Origin: Bifidobacterium sp. ESL0728
Lineage (GTDB): Bacteria; Actinomycetota; Actinomycetes; Actinomycetales; Bifidobacteriaceae
Direction of reading: 5' to 3'
DNA: 64,000 bases
Assembly: GCF_029392015.1 (NCBI RefSeq)
Contig: NZ_CP113925.1
Coordinates: forward strand, 2,356,001-2,420,000
In this document: positions 42,985-52,196 of the stretch, piece after piece
How positions within the stretch are numbered: position 1 is the stretch's first letter
Layout: every line of letters starts with the position of its first letter
Notes under the pieces: generated by a model
Database searches by the model: none
What the model was told of the DNA's origin: nothing
What the model saw: only the letters and a program-made list of their open reading frames with translations
Made by a program: the position numbers and the translations under genes

Positions 42985-43884
42985 TTATTCCACAAACAAC
43001 GCACGCAGACCGGCCACCTCATCTGCGCTCATGCCGTTTTGCAGGCAATATTGCTCGACTGTGCCATATTCATCCTTGATGCCGGAAAGCACGCCGCGCA
43101 TCAGTTCCGGCGGCGAGGCGAGCATCGCGGTCTGCGCGGCAGTGATTTGGCCGACGCCATTTTCGTCGTTGGTAAGACCTTTCAGCACGGCTTTCTTGAA
43201 TGCCGCGCCGAGATTCGCGCCGGATTGCGCATAGCAGGAAACCACCATGTCATCGCTCACACCGAGCAAGCTCATCAGAATGCCTGCGGTAATGCCGGTG
43301 CGGTCCTTGCCGGCAGTGCAATGGATCAGCATCGGGTGGCCGTTGTCTTTCAGCAGCTTTTGCAGGATGAGCACGATCTGCTCGGCCGAACCGAAAACAA
43401 TATCGTGATACATTTCGGCCATATCGATGCCTTTGGCCACCTCTTTCATGCCGCCCTGCTCGGTCACGGTGGTCTTCAGAAGCGGGACACGATCGACATG
43501 AATGTCGTCGGGAACCGTATAGGGCCATTGCTCGACCTCCAGCGGGTCACGCAGGTCCACGACTTCCTTGATATTGAGGCGACGCAGATCGTCGACGCCA
43601 TGCTTGCCCAGAAAATTGAGACCTGCCGTACGGAAGAAAAGCCCGTCACGCAACTTGTGGCCGTCCTGCGTCGGGTAGCCGCCGATGCCGCGGGAATTGG
43701 GGACGCCGTCGATTTCGACACCGGCTCCGTCTCCGTCGGGGCGGTAGTCGAGGTAGCCGGTAGCGTTAATATCGCTGGTACCGCCAATGTCGCCAGTACC
43801 GCTAATGCCGCCTGGCGTATCAGCGCCGGCTTCGTTGGAAACCGATCCGTTGTCGGATGCTGCTTGCGTTTGCGAGCTTGCCAT
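42985..43884 (-). CDS. Tyrosine/serine-type protein phosphatase
   Basis: 299-residue phosphatase with the cysteine-phosphatase P-loop HCTAGKDRTG (CX5R) in its C-terminal half, and GVDDLRRLNIKEVVDLRDPLEVE near the front as in the bacterial tyrosine/serine phosphatase family. There is no signal peptide. It may act on protein or sugar/inositol phosphates. The start at 43884 (MASSQTQAASD) is preceded by AAGGACC; the in-frame ATG at 43923 is less well placed. A Ser/Thr/Gly-rich N-terminal 40 residues is unusual. Neighbours give no pathway hint. Confidence 0.8.
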   Translation of the reverse strand: MASSQTQAASDNGSVSNEAGADTPGGISGTGDIGGTSDINATGYLDYRPDGDGAGVEIDGVPNSRGIGGYPTQDGHKLRDGLFFRTAGLNFLGKHGVDDLRRLNIKEVVDLRDPLEVEQWPYTVPDDIHVDRVPLLKTTVTEQGGMKEVAKGIDMAEMYHDIVFGSAEQIVLILQKLLKDNGHPMLIHCTAGKDRTGITAGILMSLLGVSDDMVVSCYAQSGANLGAAFKKAVLKGLTNDENGVGQITAAQTAMLASPPELMRGVLSGIKDEYGTVEQYCLQNGMSADEVAGLRALFVE

Positions 43885-44155
43885 AAGGTCCTTCTTTCGT
43901 GGCTGTTGCCTGTCTAATCGCATGGCCTTCCCGCGCTTGAACTGCCGATAAAGCCTTTATATTTTATATTTATAGTCAATAACGCAACAAGTCTACCCAT
44001 AATCCTTGGATACGTCTGACAGCCACCAAAATATGAGCTGAATTCAAGCCACTTAAGCAATATCGGACGACGACACCATAATTATGAATTAGACGGCACG
44101 CGCTCCAATGCGCGCGACACTGGAAAGACGATATTACTAAGAAGGTTGAGAAACA

Positions 44156-44998
44156 ATGCAGTACATCAACACGACCATTGACGGTATCGACGGCAGCAAA
44201 GCCGATTTCAGCGTTTACTCCATTGACAACAGTCAAGAGATAGATCCGCAGCGCCGGCGGCCCACCGTGCTCGTAATTCCTGGTGGCGGGTACGCATTTA
44301 CCAGCGACCGGGAGGCGGAGCCCATTGCGCTTAAAATTTTGGGAGCAGGCTACAATGCCGCAATTCTGCGATATTCCTGCGCACCGTCTGTTTACCCCAC
44401 CGCCTTACTTGAAGCTGCGGAAGCCATGAAATTATTGCGAACAAACGCAGAAGTCTGGCACATCAATCCAGACTCCATCATTGCCGCCGGGTTCTCGGCG
44501 GGTGGCCATCTCGCCGGCAATCTGGCGACGACGGCAGGTGACGAAACGATGCGTTCCCACGGCTATGATCCGGATACGGTACGACCGAACGGGCTGATGC
44601 TCGGCTATGCCGTGACCACTTCCGGCAAGTTTGCCCACAGAGACAGCTTCGTCAAACTGCTCGGTACTAAAAACAAGGACGATGCCAAGCTGCTCGAAGA
44701 AGTCTCCATCGACAAACACATCGACGCCAAGACCCCGCCGACTTTCATCTGGCATACCGTTTCGGATGAGACGGTGCCCGTGCAAGGCGCAATGATGACT
44801 TTCGCCGCTTGCGTGCGTGCCGGGGTAAGCGTTGAAGCCCACTTCTTCCCCACCGGTCATCACGGCCTTTCGCTGGCGAGTGCAGAAGCGGCAGCAGCCG
44901 GCGACGACCAGGGAATCGACGAAGGCGTGCAACAATGGATGCCACTATTCTTGAGCTGGATCAAGCGGAACTTTGGCGAACAGGAAACCAAAGCCTAA
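44156..44998 (+). CDS. Alpha/beta-hydrolase, acetylesterase-like
   Basis: 280-residue cytosolic serine hydrolase of the bacterial acetylesterase/carboxylesterase group. The oxyanion PGGGYAF, nucleophile GFSAGG, an aspartate in HTVSDETVPV and a histidine in GHHGLSLA complete the catalytic triad. It may remove acetyl groups from sugars or xylo-oligosaccharides, which fits the carbohydrate region that follows, but substrate is inferred. Ribosome-binding site AAGAAGG. Confidence 0.82.
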   Translation: MQYINTTIDGIDGSKADFSVYSIDNSQEIDPQRRRPTVLVIPGGGYAFTSDREAEPIALKILGAGYNAAILRYSCAPSVYPTALLEAAEAMKLLRTNAEVWHINPDSIIAAGFSAGGHLAGNLATTAGDETMRSHGYDPDTVRPNGLMLGYAVTTSGKFAHRDSFVKLLGTKNKDDAKLLEEVSIDKHIDAKTPPTFIWHTVSDETVPVQGAMMTFAACVRAGVSVEAHFFPTGHHGLSLASAEAAAAGDDQGIDEGVQQWMPLFLSWIKRNFGEQETKA

Positions 44999-45026
44999 AG
45001 TAAATCGGCAGCCATGGAAATGAATG

Positions 45027-45060
45027 AGCGCCGGCAGATATATGAATCGGTCGGCGCTTT
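45027..45060. terminator. Hairpin between convergent esterase and binding protein
   Basis: AGCGCCG (45027-45033) pairs with CGGCGCT (45052-45058), followed by TTT on the plus strand. Confidence 0.6.
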
Positions 45061-45090
45061 TGAAGATTCTCGACTGGCTAGATCACTACC

Positions 45091-46434
45091 TCATTGCTTT
45101 GCGGCAGCGGTCTGATATTCCTTGGCCCAGTTGTCAACGTAGGCCGTCTTGACCTTGTCCCACGAACTGGTACCTTGAGAATACTCAAGCAACGCATTGG
45201 ACATATCGGTCTTCCATTCCTCGCTGGGAATATAGACGAAGTCCCAAGCCACGTTCTTTTTGCCGGCCTTGGCGTAGGCGTCGGAAGCCTTCATGATCGG
45301 GTTACCACTGTCGTACTTGCCGGTAAAGGTCTTGAACTGGGTGGTGAAGCCCATCGTCTTCGACCACGTCTTACGGCCGGTGTCCGAAGTAATCAGCCAC
45401 TTCAGGAAGTCCTTCGTAGCCTTCTGAGCCTTCGGGCTCGCCTTCTTATTGATGCACCAGAAGGTCTCGGAACCGGTGGCCATGCCATGATCGCTCTCAC
45501 CGTCAATACCGGTATAAATCGGGATGGCACCGATCTGATCGGCCTTCATACCGCCCTGCACCAGATCAGGCCAAGACCACGAACCATTCTGGAAGAACAC
45601 CGCATCCCCGGCAGTCAGATCATCAACCGCGTCATTCATGGTCTTGCCGCTCAGCTCACTGGTAGCGGTCGTGGAATCCTTCAGGTAGAGATCGGTGATC
45701 TGCTTGAGTTGTGGCAGATAGGTACCCTTGATTGTTTCGGGCTGCTTGGTTATGTTGTCCTTCTCGAACTCATAAGCGAGCGGGATGTTGGAAAGGTGAA
45801 TATTCCAACGCCAGGTCGTGGAGCTATCGAAGCCCATCGAGGTGAACGCGCCTTTGACACCAATCTTGTCCTTGTTGGCCTGAATCTCGTCGGCCACCGT
45901 CTTCAGGGTCTTGAAATCCTTGATGCCCTTCACGCTCTTGATGCTGGCGCCTGGCATATCGAAGTACTTCTGCAGCAGATCCTTGCGATAGATAAGACCA
46001 TAGGTCTCCGTCACCACCGGCACCGCGAGCACCTGCTTACCATCCTGCGAGCGCAAAACCGCGGACTGATCCTTCAACTGCTTGTAAATCTCGGTGTCGC
46101 TCATCTCGGCCGCATAAGCCTTCCAGGTATTTAAAACCACCGGCCCCTGAACCTGGAAAAGCGTAGGAGGAGCGCTCTTGGCCAATTCCGACTTCAGCGA
46201 TTGCTGGTAAGTGCCGGAAGCGGCAGTCTGCACGGTAATGGGGGCACCCGTTTCCTTGGTGTACGCTTTTGCCAAATCTTGTATACTATTGGCAATCTCA
46301 GGTTTGTTGTTGAGATAGTAGACACCATCAGCAGCATTCGTATCGCTGCTTTTTGAGCTCGAACCGCAAGCCCCCATACTCGCGCACATAGCCAGCGCAA
46401 GCCCGGCAGCCAAAGCCGTATAACCCTTTTTCAT
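45091..46434 (-). CDS. ABC sugar solute-binding lipoprotein, copy A
   Basis: 447-residue extracellular solute-binding lipoprotein of the family 1 sugar type. A signal peptide with lipobox MGACGS directs lipidation of the cysteine. GLIYRKDLLQKYF, PVVTETYGLIY and FFQNGSWSWPDL are typical of oligosaccharide-binding clusters. The start (MKKGYTALAAG) follows AAGGAGG; an upstream in-frame ATG at 46479 is rejected. No permease genes are adjacent. The paralogue at 49266 is about 85% identical by eye and a third copy is a decayed fragment nearby. An operator-like TGAATGCGTTTAC lies upstream. Substrate unknown; a gluco- or fructo-oligosaccharide is likely from context. Confidence 0.82.
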   Translation of the reverse strand: MKKGYTALAAGLALAMCASMGACGSSSKSSDTNAADGVYYLNNKPEIANSIQDLAKAYTKETGAPITVQTAASGTYQQSLKSELAKSAPPTLFQVQGPVVLNTWKAYAAEMSDTEIYKQLKDQSAVLRSQDGKQVLAVPVVTETYGLIYRKDLLQKYFDMPGASIKSVKGIKDFKTLKTVADEIQANKDKIGVKGAFTSMGFDSSTTWRWNIHLSNIPLAYEFEKDNITKQPETIKGTYLPQLKQITDLYLKDSTTATSELSGKTMNDAVDDLTAGDAVFFQNGSWSWPDLVQGGMKADQIGAIPIYTGIDGESDHGMATGSETFWCINKKASPKAQKATKDFLKWLITSDTGRKTWSKTMGFTTQFKTFTGKYDSGNPIMKASDAYAKAGKKNVAWDFVYIPSEEWKTDMSNALLEYSQGTSSWDKVKTAYVDNWAKEYQTAAAKQ

Positions 46435-46493
46435 GCTTTCCTCCTTGAAATCCTTTCTCCACAATGGCAACATCACCATTGCTGTTCAAAAGA

Positions 46494-46506
46494 GTAAACG
46501 CATTCA
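46494..46506 (-). promoter_or_regulatory. LacI-type operator before binding protein A
   Basis: On the minus strand TGAATGCGTTTAC, with a CG centre, about 60 bp upstream of the start. A near-identical site is found upstream of binding protein B (TGAATACGTTTACA). Confidence 0.55.
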
Positions 46507-46630
46507 AAAAAATTGTCAACTAACGATAAAATTCATCGAATCACATTAAATCAAACTTCGTCTGTATTTTTAAACATCCAATAACAAAATAATTATTTAC
46601 TTGGAATCGTTTAGAGAACAAACAATTACC

Positions 46631-46714
46631 CTACTGTTTCGAAACAGCGGCCTTATACTCCTTGGCCGAATTGTTGACGAAGACCGCTTTAATTTTATCT
46701 CAAGAACCAGAGCC
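46631..46714 (-). pseudogene. Decayed third copy of the sugar-binding protein (C-terminal end)
   Basis: On the minus strand this reads GSGS-stop-DKIKAVFVNNSAKEYKAAVSKQ-stop, matching the last 27 residues of the two intact binding proteins (GTGSWDKVKAAYVQNWTKEY...). The Trp codon is now TGA, and the rest of the gene is gone. It indicates a former third copy between A and B. Confidence 0.85.
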
Positions 46715-46753
46715 ATACAGCGATGGCCTGTCGATATTTTTCCCAGATAGTTT

Positions 46754-46834
46754 TCAGAACGCCTTTCCTTGGCCAATAAACTCGAACGGGTTGAAGTAGC
46801 CGAGAGCAAGGTGCGACCTTTTGTCGCTGTACCG
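46754..46834 (-). pseudogene. IS3-family transposase remnant (C-terminal end)
   Basis: Minus-strand reading YSDKRSHLALGYFNPFEF followed shortly by a stop matches the conserved C-terminus of IS3-family OrfB integrase-type transposases (Y...R-HS-LGY-P-EFE). Only about 27 residues survive and no inverted repeats or OrfA are seen. Its position beside the decayed binding-protein fragment suggests that an insertion disrupted that copy. Confidence 0.75.
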
Positions 46835-46916
46835 ACAACCAGAAAGAATAAAAATGCGCCTTCATCCCCCAAAATTTTTCAAAATCGATTTTTATAATCA
46901 GACTATTTTTTTGAAA

Positions 46917-49031
46917 TTAAATGGAGTAGACTCTCACACCGTATTCATGACTGATATGGGCAGGATGACCCTCCGGATGTTGCGGATGTCCGAAGATGTC
47001 CTCATAGCGGTTTTGCGCTATGACCTTCCCGGCTGAATCCTTGACGGTCAACAGACCGTCCCAACGGCCCTCTCCTTTTTCGACCATCAGGTCTTCGACG
47101 CCCAAAGCCCCATCGGTACCAAGCATTACCGATTTCCGGCCCTCGATGCGTTCTCCGATCTCCTCGTTCCAAAGACTCCAGGAAATTTCGGCATCCCCAA
47201 AGGCAACTTTCCCGTCGTTGACCGCCACCACTCCGGTGACTTTCTCCTTCGTCTGATCGAGGAAGACGCCAACCGGCTGATTGATCATCTCAAGTTCACG
47301 GAATGCCGGCTTGGGCAACCCCCACCAATCGAGAACCCCGTAGAAGCTTTGCGGGCACAGGTCAATGAACATGAAATGCACATAGCCCCAGTTGGGCTTG
47401 CCTTTCTGGCAACGATAATGCTCAATGTAATACTTCAGCAGACGAAGCTGGTAATGCCGCAGTTCCGGCGCAATGGCTTCCATCTTGGAAATACGCCGAC
47501 TCAGAGAGCCCAGCTTCCGCAGGTTGCTGAAGTCTCCAGGAGCATCGAACCCGAATTCGGTGTTGAGCTTTTCCTTTGATCCGTCTATGTCCGTATACGG
47601 CTCAGGACCATACAACGAACCCACATAGTTATGGCTGTCGCCGCTGGTCGGATCATCGGCGCAGAACGAACCCTTGATTACCGGACGGGTGGAATCGGTT
47701 TCGAGAACAGCCTTGTAGATACTGGGGCCGGGACGTACCGACATCGCATATCCGTGCGTCCCGCTTATCGCGTCAGCGCCTCCGGGCTCGTTGAGGCAAA
47801 TCCAGCAGGCTACACATGGGTGATAGTCAAGTTGCTTGACCGTTCGCACATAAATAGAAGTGAAACGCTCGGCCCATTCCTCGGATTTCGGTTGAGTCCA
47901 GTTGTATTCGGAATCCTGGAGGATGGCGATGCCCATACGATCGCAAAGATCGTAGAATTCCTCGTTCTCGACATGCACATGCACTCTGATCGCGTTGAAT
48001 CCGTCAAGTTTGACGGCCATCAGATCCCGTTCATAACGGGCCTTCGTCATGGCCGACATATAGACATCCGGGAAGTAGGATGTCCCCCGCAAATACAAAG
48101 GGGCGCCATTTAGTTTGAAACGCGTGAGATCATCGCTGCGTTCCAGGTCAAACTTACGGAATCCGACCGATTTCTCCAGCACCTTACGGCCGTCGAGGAA
48201 AACCCGAACCGAGTAAAGAATCGGCTCACCCAAGTCCCACGTCCACCATAACTGCGGGTCGTCCACCTTGAGCGTGCTTTCAAACTCTCCAGCGGCCGTG
48301 GTTTGCTTGCTGGCGACTTTCCGGCCCTCACAATCGGATATCTGGACATTCAAGGATGAAGAGCGCCCTCCAACACACCCGCGTACCGTAAGCAACCCAG
48401 ACCCGTCCTCTGCGATGGCAGCAGACACACGGGTTCCGCACGCCAAATATGACGGCTCCTTGACTTCGAGCGAAACGGAACCATATATGCCGACGGGATT
48501 GACATCTCGGGCAATCAGACCATCCGAATGTTCGTATGTCCCTTTTACTAGGTTACGCTCGACCTGGCTCGTCCTGTTATCGAATTTATCGTCACGAACG
48601 TTGCGATCCCAAGGAGATGAAACCTTGACCATCAGGCAGTTGGCCCCGGCTTTTACAACATCGGAGACGTCGAATTCAAAAGGCGCCGAATACCCCTCGT
48701 GCTCCCCCAGCAGCACGCCGTTCATCCAAACCTTCGCGTAATAATCAACATGCTCGAACTTCAGGATGCACGGCTTGCCCAACATGTCATCGGCTATGTC
48801 AACGACATTTCTGTACCACCACGGAGCCTCATTGAAGTAACGCAAATCACGCCCCCAATAGGGATGCGAGGCGAACAGTAACTGCAGATGCTCAAGACGG
48901 GAGATCGGCTCCCATTCTGAAATCTGCGGGCCAATTTTCGTGACATCCGGATCGTCATATAGTTGCAGCCTCTCACCTGTGTCATGGACGTCCTGAAGCA
49001 CACTCCAACCTTGGGAAATATCAATTCTCAT
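46917..49031 (-). CDS. Glycoside hydrolase family 2 enzyme
   Basis: 704-residue intracellular GH2 enzyme. The N-terminal jelly-roll (WWYRNVVDIADD, HVDYYAKVWMNGVLLGEHEGY), Ig-like middle domain (RKFDLER, LNGAPLYLRGTSYF) and TIM barrel follow in order. The acid/base glutamate is in CLNEPGG (about residue 415) and the nucleophile probably in LNTEFGFDAPG. It resembles the beta-mannosidase/beta-galactosidase side of GH2 but the exact specificity cannot be assigned. There is no signal peptide. It lies between two copies of the solute-binding protein, so it may process what they import. A CG-centred operator lies 60-70 bp upstream. Confidence 0.78.
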   Translation of the reverse strand: MRIDISQGWSVLQDVHDTGERLQLYDDPDVTKIGPQISEWEPISRLEHLQLLFASHPYWGRDLRYFNEAPWWYRNVVDIADDMLGKPCILKFEHVDYYAKVWMNGVLLGEHEGYSAPFEFDVSDVVKAGANCLMVKVSSPWDRNVRDDKFDNRTSQVERNLVKGTYEHSDGLIARDVNPVGIYGSVSLEVKEPSYLACGTRVSAAIAEDGSGLLTVRGCVGGRSSSLNVQISDCEGRKVASKQTTAAGEFESTLKVDDPQLWWTWDLGEPILYSVRVFLDGRKVLEKSVGFRKFDLERSDDLTRFKLNGAPLYLRGTSYFPDVYMSAMTKARYERDLMAVKLDGFNAIRVHVHVENEEFYDLCDRMGIAILQDSEYNWTQPKSEEWAERFTSIYVRTVKQLDYHPCVACWICLNEPGGADAISGTHGYAMSVRPGPSIYKAVLETDSTRPVIKGSFCADDPTSGDSHNYVGSLYGPEPYTDIDGSKEKLNTEFGFDAPGDFSNLRKLGSLSRRISKMEAIAPELRHYQLRLLKYYIEHYRCQKGKPNWGYVHFMFIDLCPQSFYGVLDWWGLPKPAFRELEMINQPVGVFLDQTKEKVTGVVAVNDGKVAFGDAEISWSLWNEEIGERIEGRKSVMLGTDGALGVEDLMVEKGEGRWDGLLTVKDSAGKVIAQNRYEDIFGHPQHPEGHPAHISHEYGVRVYSI

Positions 49032-49090
49032 CAGATTTTCCTTACTTTACCGCGCGAACAATTCTACTGAAAACCAATTTATATCAAATT

Positions 49091-49102
49091 GAAAGCGTTT
49101 TC
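49091..49102. promoter_or_regulatory. LacI/cre-type operator before GH2
   Basis: GAAAGCGTTTTC is a near-perfect palindrome of the LacI/CcpA type (TGAAAGCGTTTTCA-like), 60-71 bp upstream of the GH2 start codon. Confidence 0.65.
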
Positions 49103-49213
49103 TATATATAATCAAGTCTCATCGAATTTAAATTAAGCAACCGCGAAACTCTTGAAGATTCCATTAAAACGCCTTAATTTTTAATCAGCTTTACTTATGG
49201 ATGCCCGAACAAA

Positions 49214-49243
49214 GGTGCCGACGGACATGCATCCGTCGGCACC
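49214..49243 (-). terminator. Terminator of binding protein B
   Basis: GGTGCCGACGGA (49214-49225) pairs perfectly with TCCGTCGGCACC (49232-49243), followed on the minus strand by TTTGTTCGGGC. Confidence 0.85.
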
Positions 49244-49265
49244 CGTAGACTATTAGACAGTTACA

Positions 49266-50609
49266 TCACTGTTTTGAAGCAGCGATCTTGTATTCTTTCG
49301 TCCAATTCTGGACATAAGCTGCCTTAACTTTATCCCACGAACCGGTGCCCTGAGTATACTCAAGCAGCGCATTTGCGAGGTTATCCCTCCACTGATCACT
49401 AGGATCGTAAAGGAAGGCCCAAGCCACGTTCTTCTTGCCAGCCTTCGCGTATGCGTCAGCTGCCTTCATGATCGGGTTGCCGCTATCGTACTTGCCGGTG
49501 AAGGTCTTGAACTGCGTAGTGAAGCCCATTGTCTTCGCCCAGGTCTTACGGCCGAGATCGGAAGTGATCAGCCACTTCAAGAAGTCCTTAGTAGCCTTCT
49601 GAGCCTTCGGGCTCGCCTTCTTATTGACACACCAGAACGTCTCAGAACCAGTGGCCATACCATGGTCGCTCTCACCATCAATGCCCATGTAAATCGGTAG
49701 AACACCGATCTGATCGGCCTTCATGCCGCCCTTCACCAAGTCAGGCCAAGACCACGAACCATTCTGGAAGAACACCGCCTGTCCAGTGGTCAAATCATCT
49801 GTTGCGTCGTTCATGGTCTTACTGCTCAACTCGCTAGTTGGCACCGTGGAATCCTTGACGTATAGATCGGTGATCTGCTTGAGCTGCGGCAGATAGGTTC
49901 CTTTGATTGTTTCAGGCTGCTTGGTGATGTTGTCCTTCTCGAACTCATAAGCCAGCGGGATACTTTGAAGATGGACATTCCAACGCCAGTTCGTAGAAGC
50001 ATCAAAGCCCATCGAGGTGAATGCACCCTTGAGTCCGAGCTTGTCCTTGTTGGCCTGAATCTCATCGGCTACCGTCTTCAAAGTCTTGAAATCCTTGATA
50101 CCTTTGACGTTTTTGATGCTTGCACCCGGCATATCAAAGTACTTCTGCAGCAAATCCTTGCGATAGATAAGACCGTAAGTCTCCGTCACGACCGGCACCG
50201 CAAGCACATGCTTACCATCCTGCGAGCGCAAAACCGCGGACTGATCCTTCAACTGCTTGTAGAGTTCAGTGTCGCTCATCTCGGCCGCATAAGCCTTCCA
50301 GGTATTTAAAACCACCGGCCCCTGAACCTGGAAGAGCGTAGGAGGTTGGCTTTTAGCCAATTCAGACCTGAGCGATTGCTGGTAAGTACCGGAAGCGGCA
50401 GTTTCTACAGTAAATGGGACACCTGTTTCTTTGGTATATTCCTTTGCCAGATCTTTCATACTAGTCGCGATCTCAGGCTTGTTATTGAGGTAATAAATGC
50501 CGTCACTGGCATCGGAGCTTCCGCCGCTCGAACTCGAACCACAAGCTGCAAGACTTGCACACATCGCCAAAGCAAGTCCAGCGGCAATAATCGATGAACT
50601 GTTTCTCAT
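49266..50609 (-). CDS. ABC sugar solute-binding lipoprotein, copy B
   Basis: 447 residues, paralogue of copy A with lipobox LAACGS and almost unchanged ligand-domain motifs (GLIYRKDLLQKYF, VFFQNGSWSWPDL, MGFTTQFKTFTGKYDSGNP). Differences cluster near residues 30-60, 215-250 and 390-430, where ligand preference may have shifted. GAGGAG precedes the start. A divergent LacI-family gene lies 325 bp upstream, with TGAATACGTTTACA between them, so this regulator probably controls it and, through the matching site, copy A. No permease is adjacent. Confidence 0.82.
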   Translation of the reverse strand: MRNSSSIIAAGLALAMCASLAACGSSSSGGSSDASDGIYYLNNKPEIATSMKDLAKEYTKETGVPFTVETAASGTYQQSLRSELAKSQPPTLFQVQGPVVLNTWKAYAAEMSDTELYKQLKDQSAVLRSQDGKHVLAVPVVTETYGLIYRKDLLQKYFDMPGASIKNVKGIKDFKTLKTVADEIQANKDKLGLKGAFTSMGFDASTNWRWNVHLQSIPLAYEFEKDNITKQPETIKGTYLPQLKQITDLYVKDSTVPTSELSSKTMNDATDDLTTGQAVFFQNGSWSWPDLVKGGMKADQIGVLPIYMGIDGESDHGMATGSETFWCVNKKASPKAQKATKDFLKWLITSDLGRKTWAKTMGFTTQFKTFTGKYDSGNPIMKAADAYAKAGKKNVAWAFLYDPSDQWRDNLANALLEYTQGTGSWDKVKAAYVQNWTKEYKIAASKQ

Positions 50610-50681
50610 ATTTTTCTCCTCAAAATCGTCTTTTCCGTGGCTCCATCACCACTGACGTTTAAAAGACGACGTATAAGAGAG

Positions 50682-50695
50682 TGTAAACGTATTCA
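50682..50695. promoter_or_regulatory. LacI-type operator between binding protein B and lacI
   Basis: TGTAAACGTATTCA has the CG centre and TG...CA ends of LacI operators. It lies 73 bp upstream of the binding-protein start and 240 bp upstream of the divergent regulator. The rest of the 325-bp gap is AT-rich and contains a direct repeat, GCAAACCGC/GAACAAACCGCGGTTCTTATC, at about 50790-50840, with no gene. Confidence 0.65.
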
Positions 50696-50934
50696 TTATA
50701 TTTGTCAAATAAATGACTAGATATTTTATATATTAGTTTCCACTAATAAAATCACTAGTAAAAGCGACGCCTTGGATTGTGCATTTCGAGCAAACCGCAG
50801 TTCTTATCCGTGAACAAACCGCGGTTCTTATCTGGGAAAACAAAAATAATTTAAGGGAAAAACAAGCTTCTTAAAGTAACCTCCCCGAGATATCCTATAT
50901 ATAATATTGAATTTTTATTGAGTTCGGAGGCAAG

Positions 50935-51969
50935 ATGCAAGCCAACATTGAGGATGTCGCTAAGCTTGCTGGCGTTTCTATTGCAACCGTTTCCAGAACA
51001 TTCAGGCACCCCGATCTTGTGGCTTCGAAGACGAGAGAGAAAGTTACTTCCGCTGCAAAAGAATTGAATTTTTCCATTTCACGTTCAGCTTCGATTTTCC
51101 AGACCGGACAAACCTATCGCATAGCTTTGCTCAATAATGATCGTTCATCAACCTGGTTCAACGCCCAAGTCTATGACGGCCTCAACATGGTATTCCAACC
51201 GGCTGGTTACGACATCGCCTTTTACCAGATCCTCACTAGCGAAGAACGCGATCAATTCTTTGAAAATCTGCCAATTCGCCGCAATGTTGATGCTGTAGTT
51301 GTCGCTTCCATCAATATCAGCAATGATGAAGCATCTCGTTTACTAAGTATGAGCGTCCCCATTGCAGGCATCAATGCCATACCCGAGGATGCGTTTTCCT
51401 TATCAATATCAATAAACGATGAAGAGGCAACCCGTTTAATCACACGCTACCTTATATCAATCGGACATACAGATCTAGTATTCCTCACCTTCGCCTCCAC
51501 CGAAACTGTAGGTACTTTACGTTTCAGTGCAAATCTAAGAGTGCAGGGCTTCAAAAAAGCCTGCAAAGCGGCTGGAGTTAATCCTGTTGTCATCGATATC
51601 CGCAATGATGAGCACCTGGTCGACAATGCTTTGGCAAAGTTATTCGCCCTTGACCATCTTCCGACGGCGATATGCTGCCAACAAGATTCACTCGCGTTAC
51701 CTCTGATAGCGCGTTTACAACAATTCGGCTATCGTATTCCGGAAGACATTTCCATCACGGGATTCGACGATATCGACTATGCTTCACAAATGGGGTTGAC
51801 GACAGTGCATCAGGATCCAAAAGAAATGGGATCCACCATTGCAAAACGTATACTTCAGCTTCTCAACGGTGAAAAAGTCTCAGTCGAACATGAAACATTG
51901 GACTCGCAGATCATATTCCGCAGCTCCACCGCTCCGCCACGGATAGCGACCAAACAACAAAAAACATAG
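50935..51969 (+). CDS. LacI-family transcriptional regulator 1
   Basis: 344 residues. The N-terminal HTH (IEDVAKLAGVSIATVSRTFR, residues 4-23) with hinge region is followed by a periplasmic-binding-like effector domain from about 60 to 340. It would bind CG-centred palindromes and respond to a sugar. Divergent to solute-binding protein B with a matching operator between. GGAGG precedes the start. Hinge residues (AKELNFSISRSA) differ from the AL-AP pattern of most LacI proteins, so its operator may be atypical. Confidence 0.88.
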   Translation: MQANIEDVAKLAGVSIATVSRTFRHPDLVASKTREKVTSAAKELNFSISRSASIFQTGQTYRIALLNNDRSSTWFNAQVYDGLNMVFQPAGYDIAFYQILTSEERDQFFENLPIRRNVDAVVVASINISNDEASRLLSMSVPIAGINAIPEDAFSLSISINDEEATRLITRYLISIGHTDLVFLTFASTETVGTLRFSANLRVQGFKKACKAAGVNPVVIDIRNDEHLVDNALAKLFALDHLPTAICCQQDSLALPLIARLQQFGYRIPEDISITGFDDIDYASQMGLTTVHQDPKEMGSTIAKRILQLLNGEKVSVEHETLDSQIIFRSSTAPPRIATKQQKT

Positions 51970-52079
51970 CTGGATATACAAAGTCGCAAGAGAACTTCCG
52001 TCCTCACCTACTTAATTTTTGCATTGCTTTACCTTCGCTACAGACTCGTTTCTCTATGCATCTGCCCGAAAACAGAAAT

Positions 52080-52120
52080 GTGGGTAGGATTCATGCCGTA
52101 TGGCACAATATCCTACCCAC
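52080..52120. terminator. Bidirectional terminator between lacI 1 and binding protein C
   Basis: GTGGGTAGGAT (52080-52090) pairs perfectly with ATCCTACCCAC (52110-52120), with an inner TGCC/GGCA hairpin, between convergent genes. Confidence 0.85.
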
Positions 52121-52196
52121 CCGAAAGAAATAATTCGCGAGCGGCGGCGAAACAATCCAATTCTAGAAGATCAAATCCGCCACCGCTTAAAGGCGA

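Noticed and set aside
46597..46872. 91-codon minus-strand frame
   Set aside because: It runs out of frame through both the binding-protein remnant and the transposase remnant.
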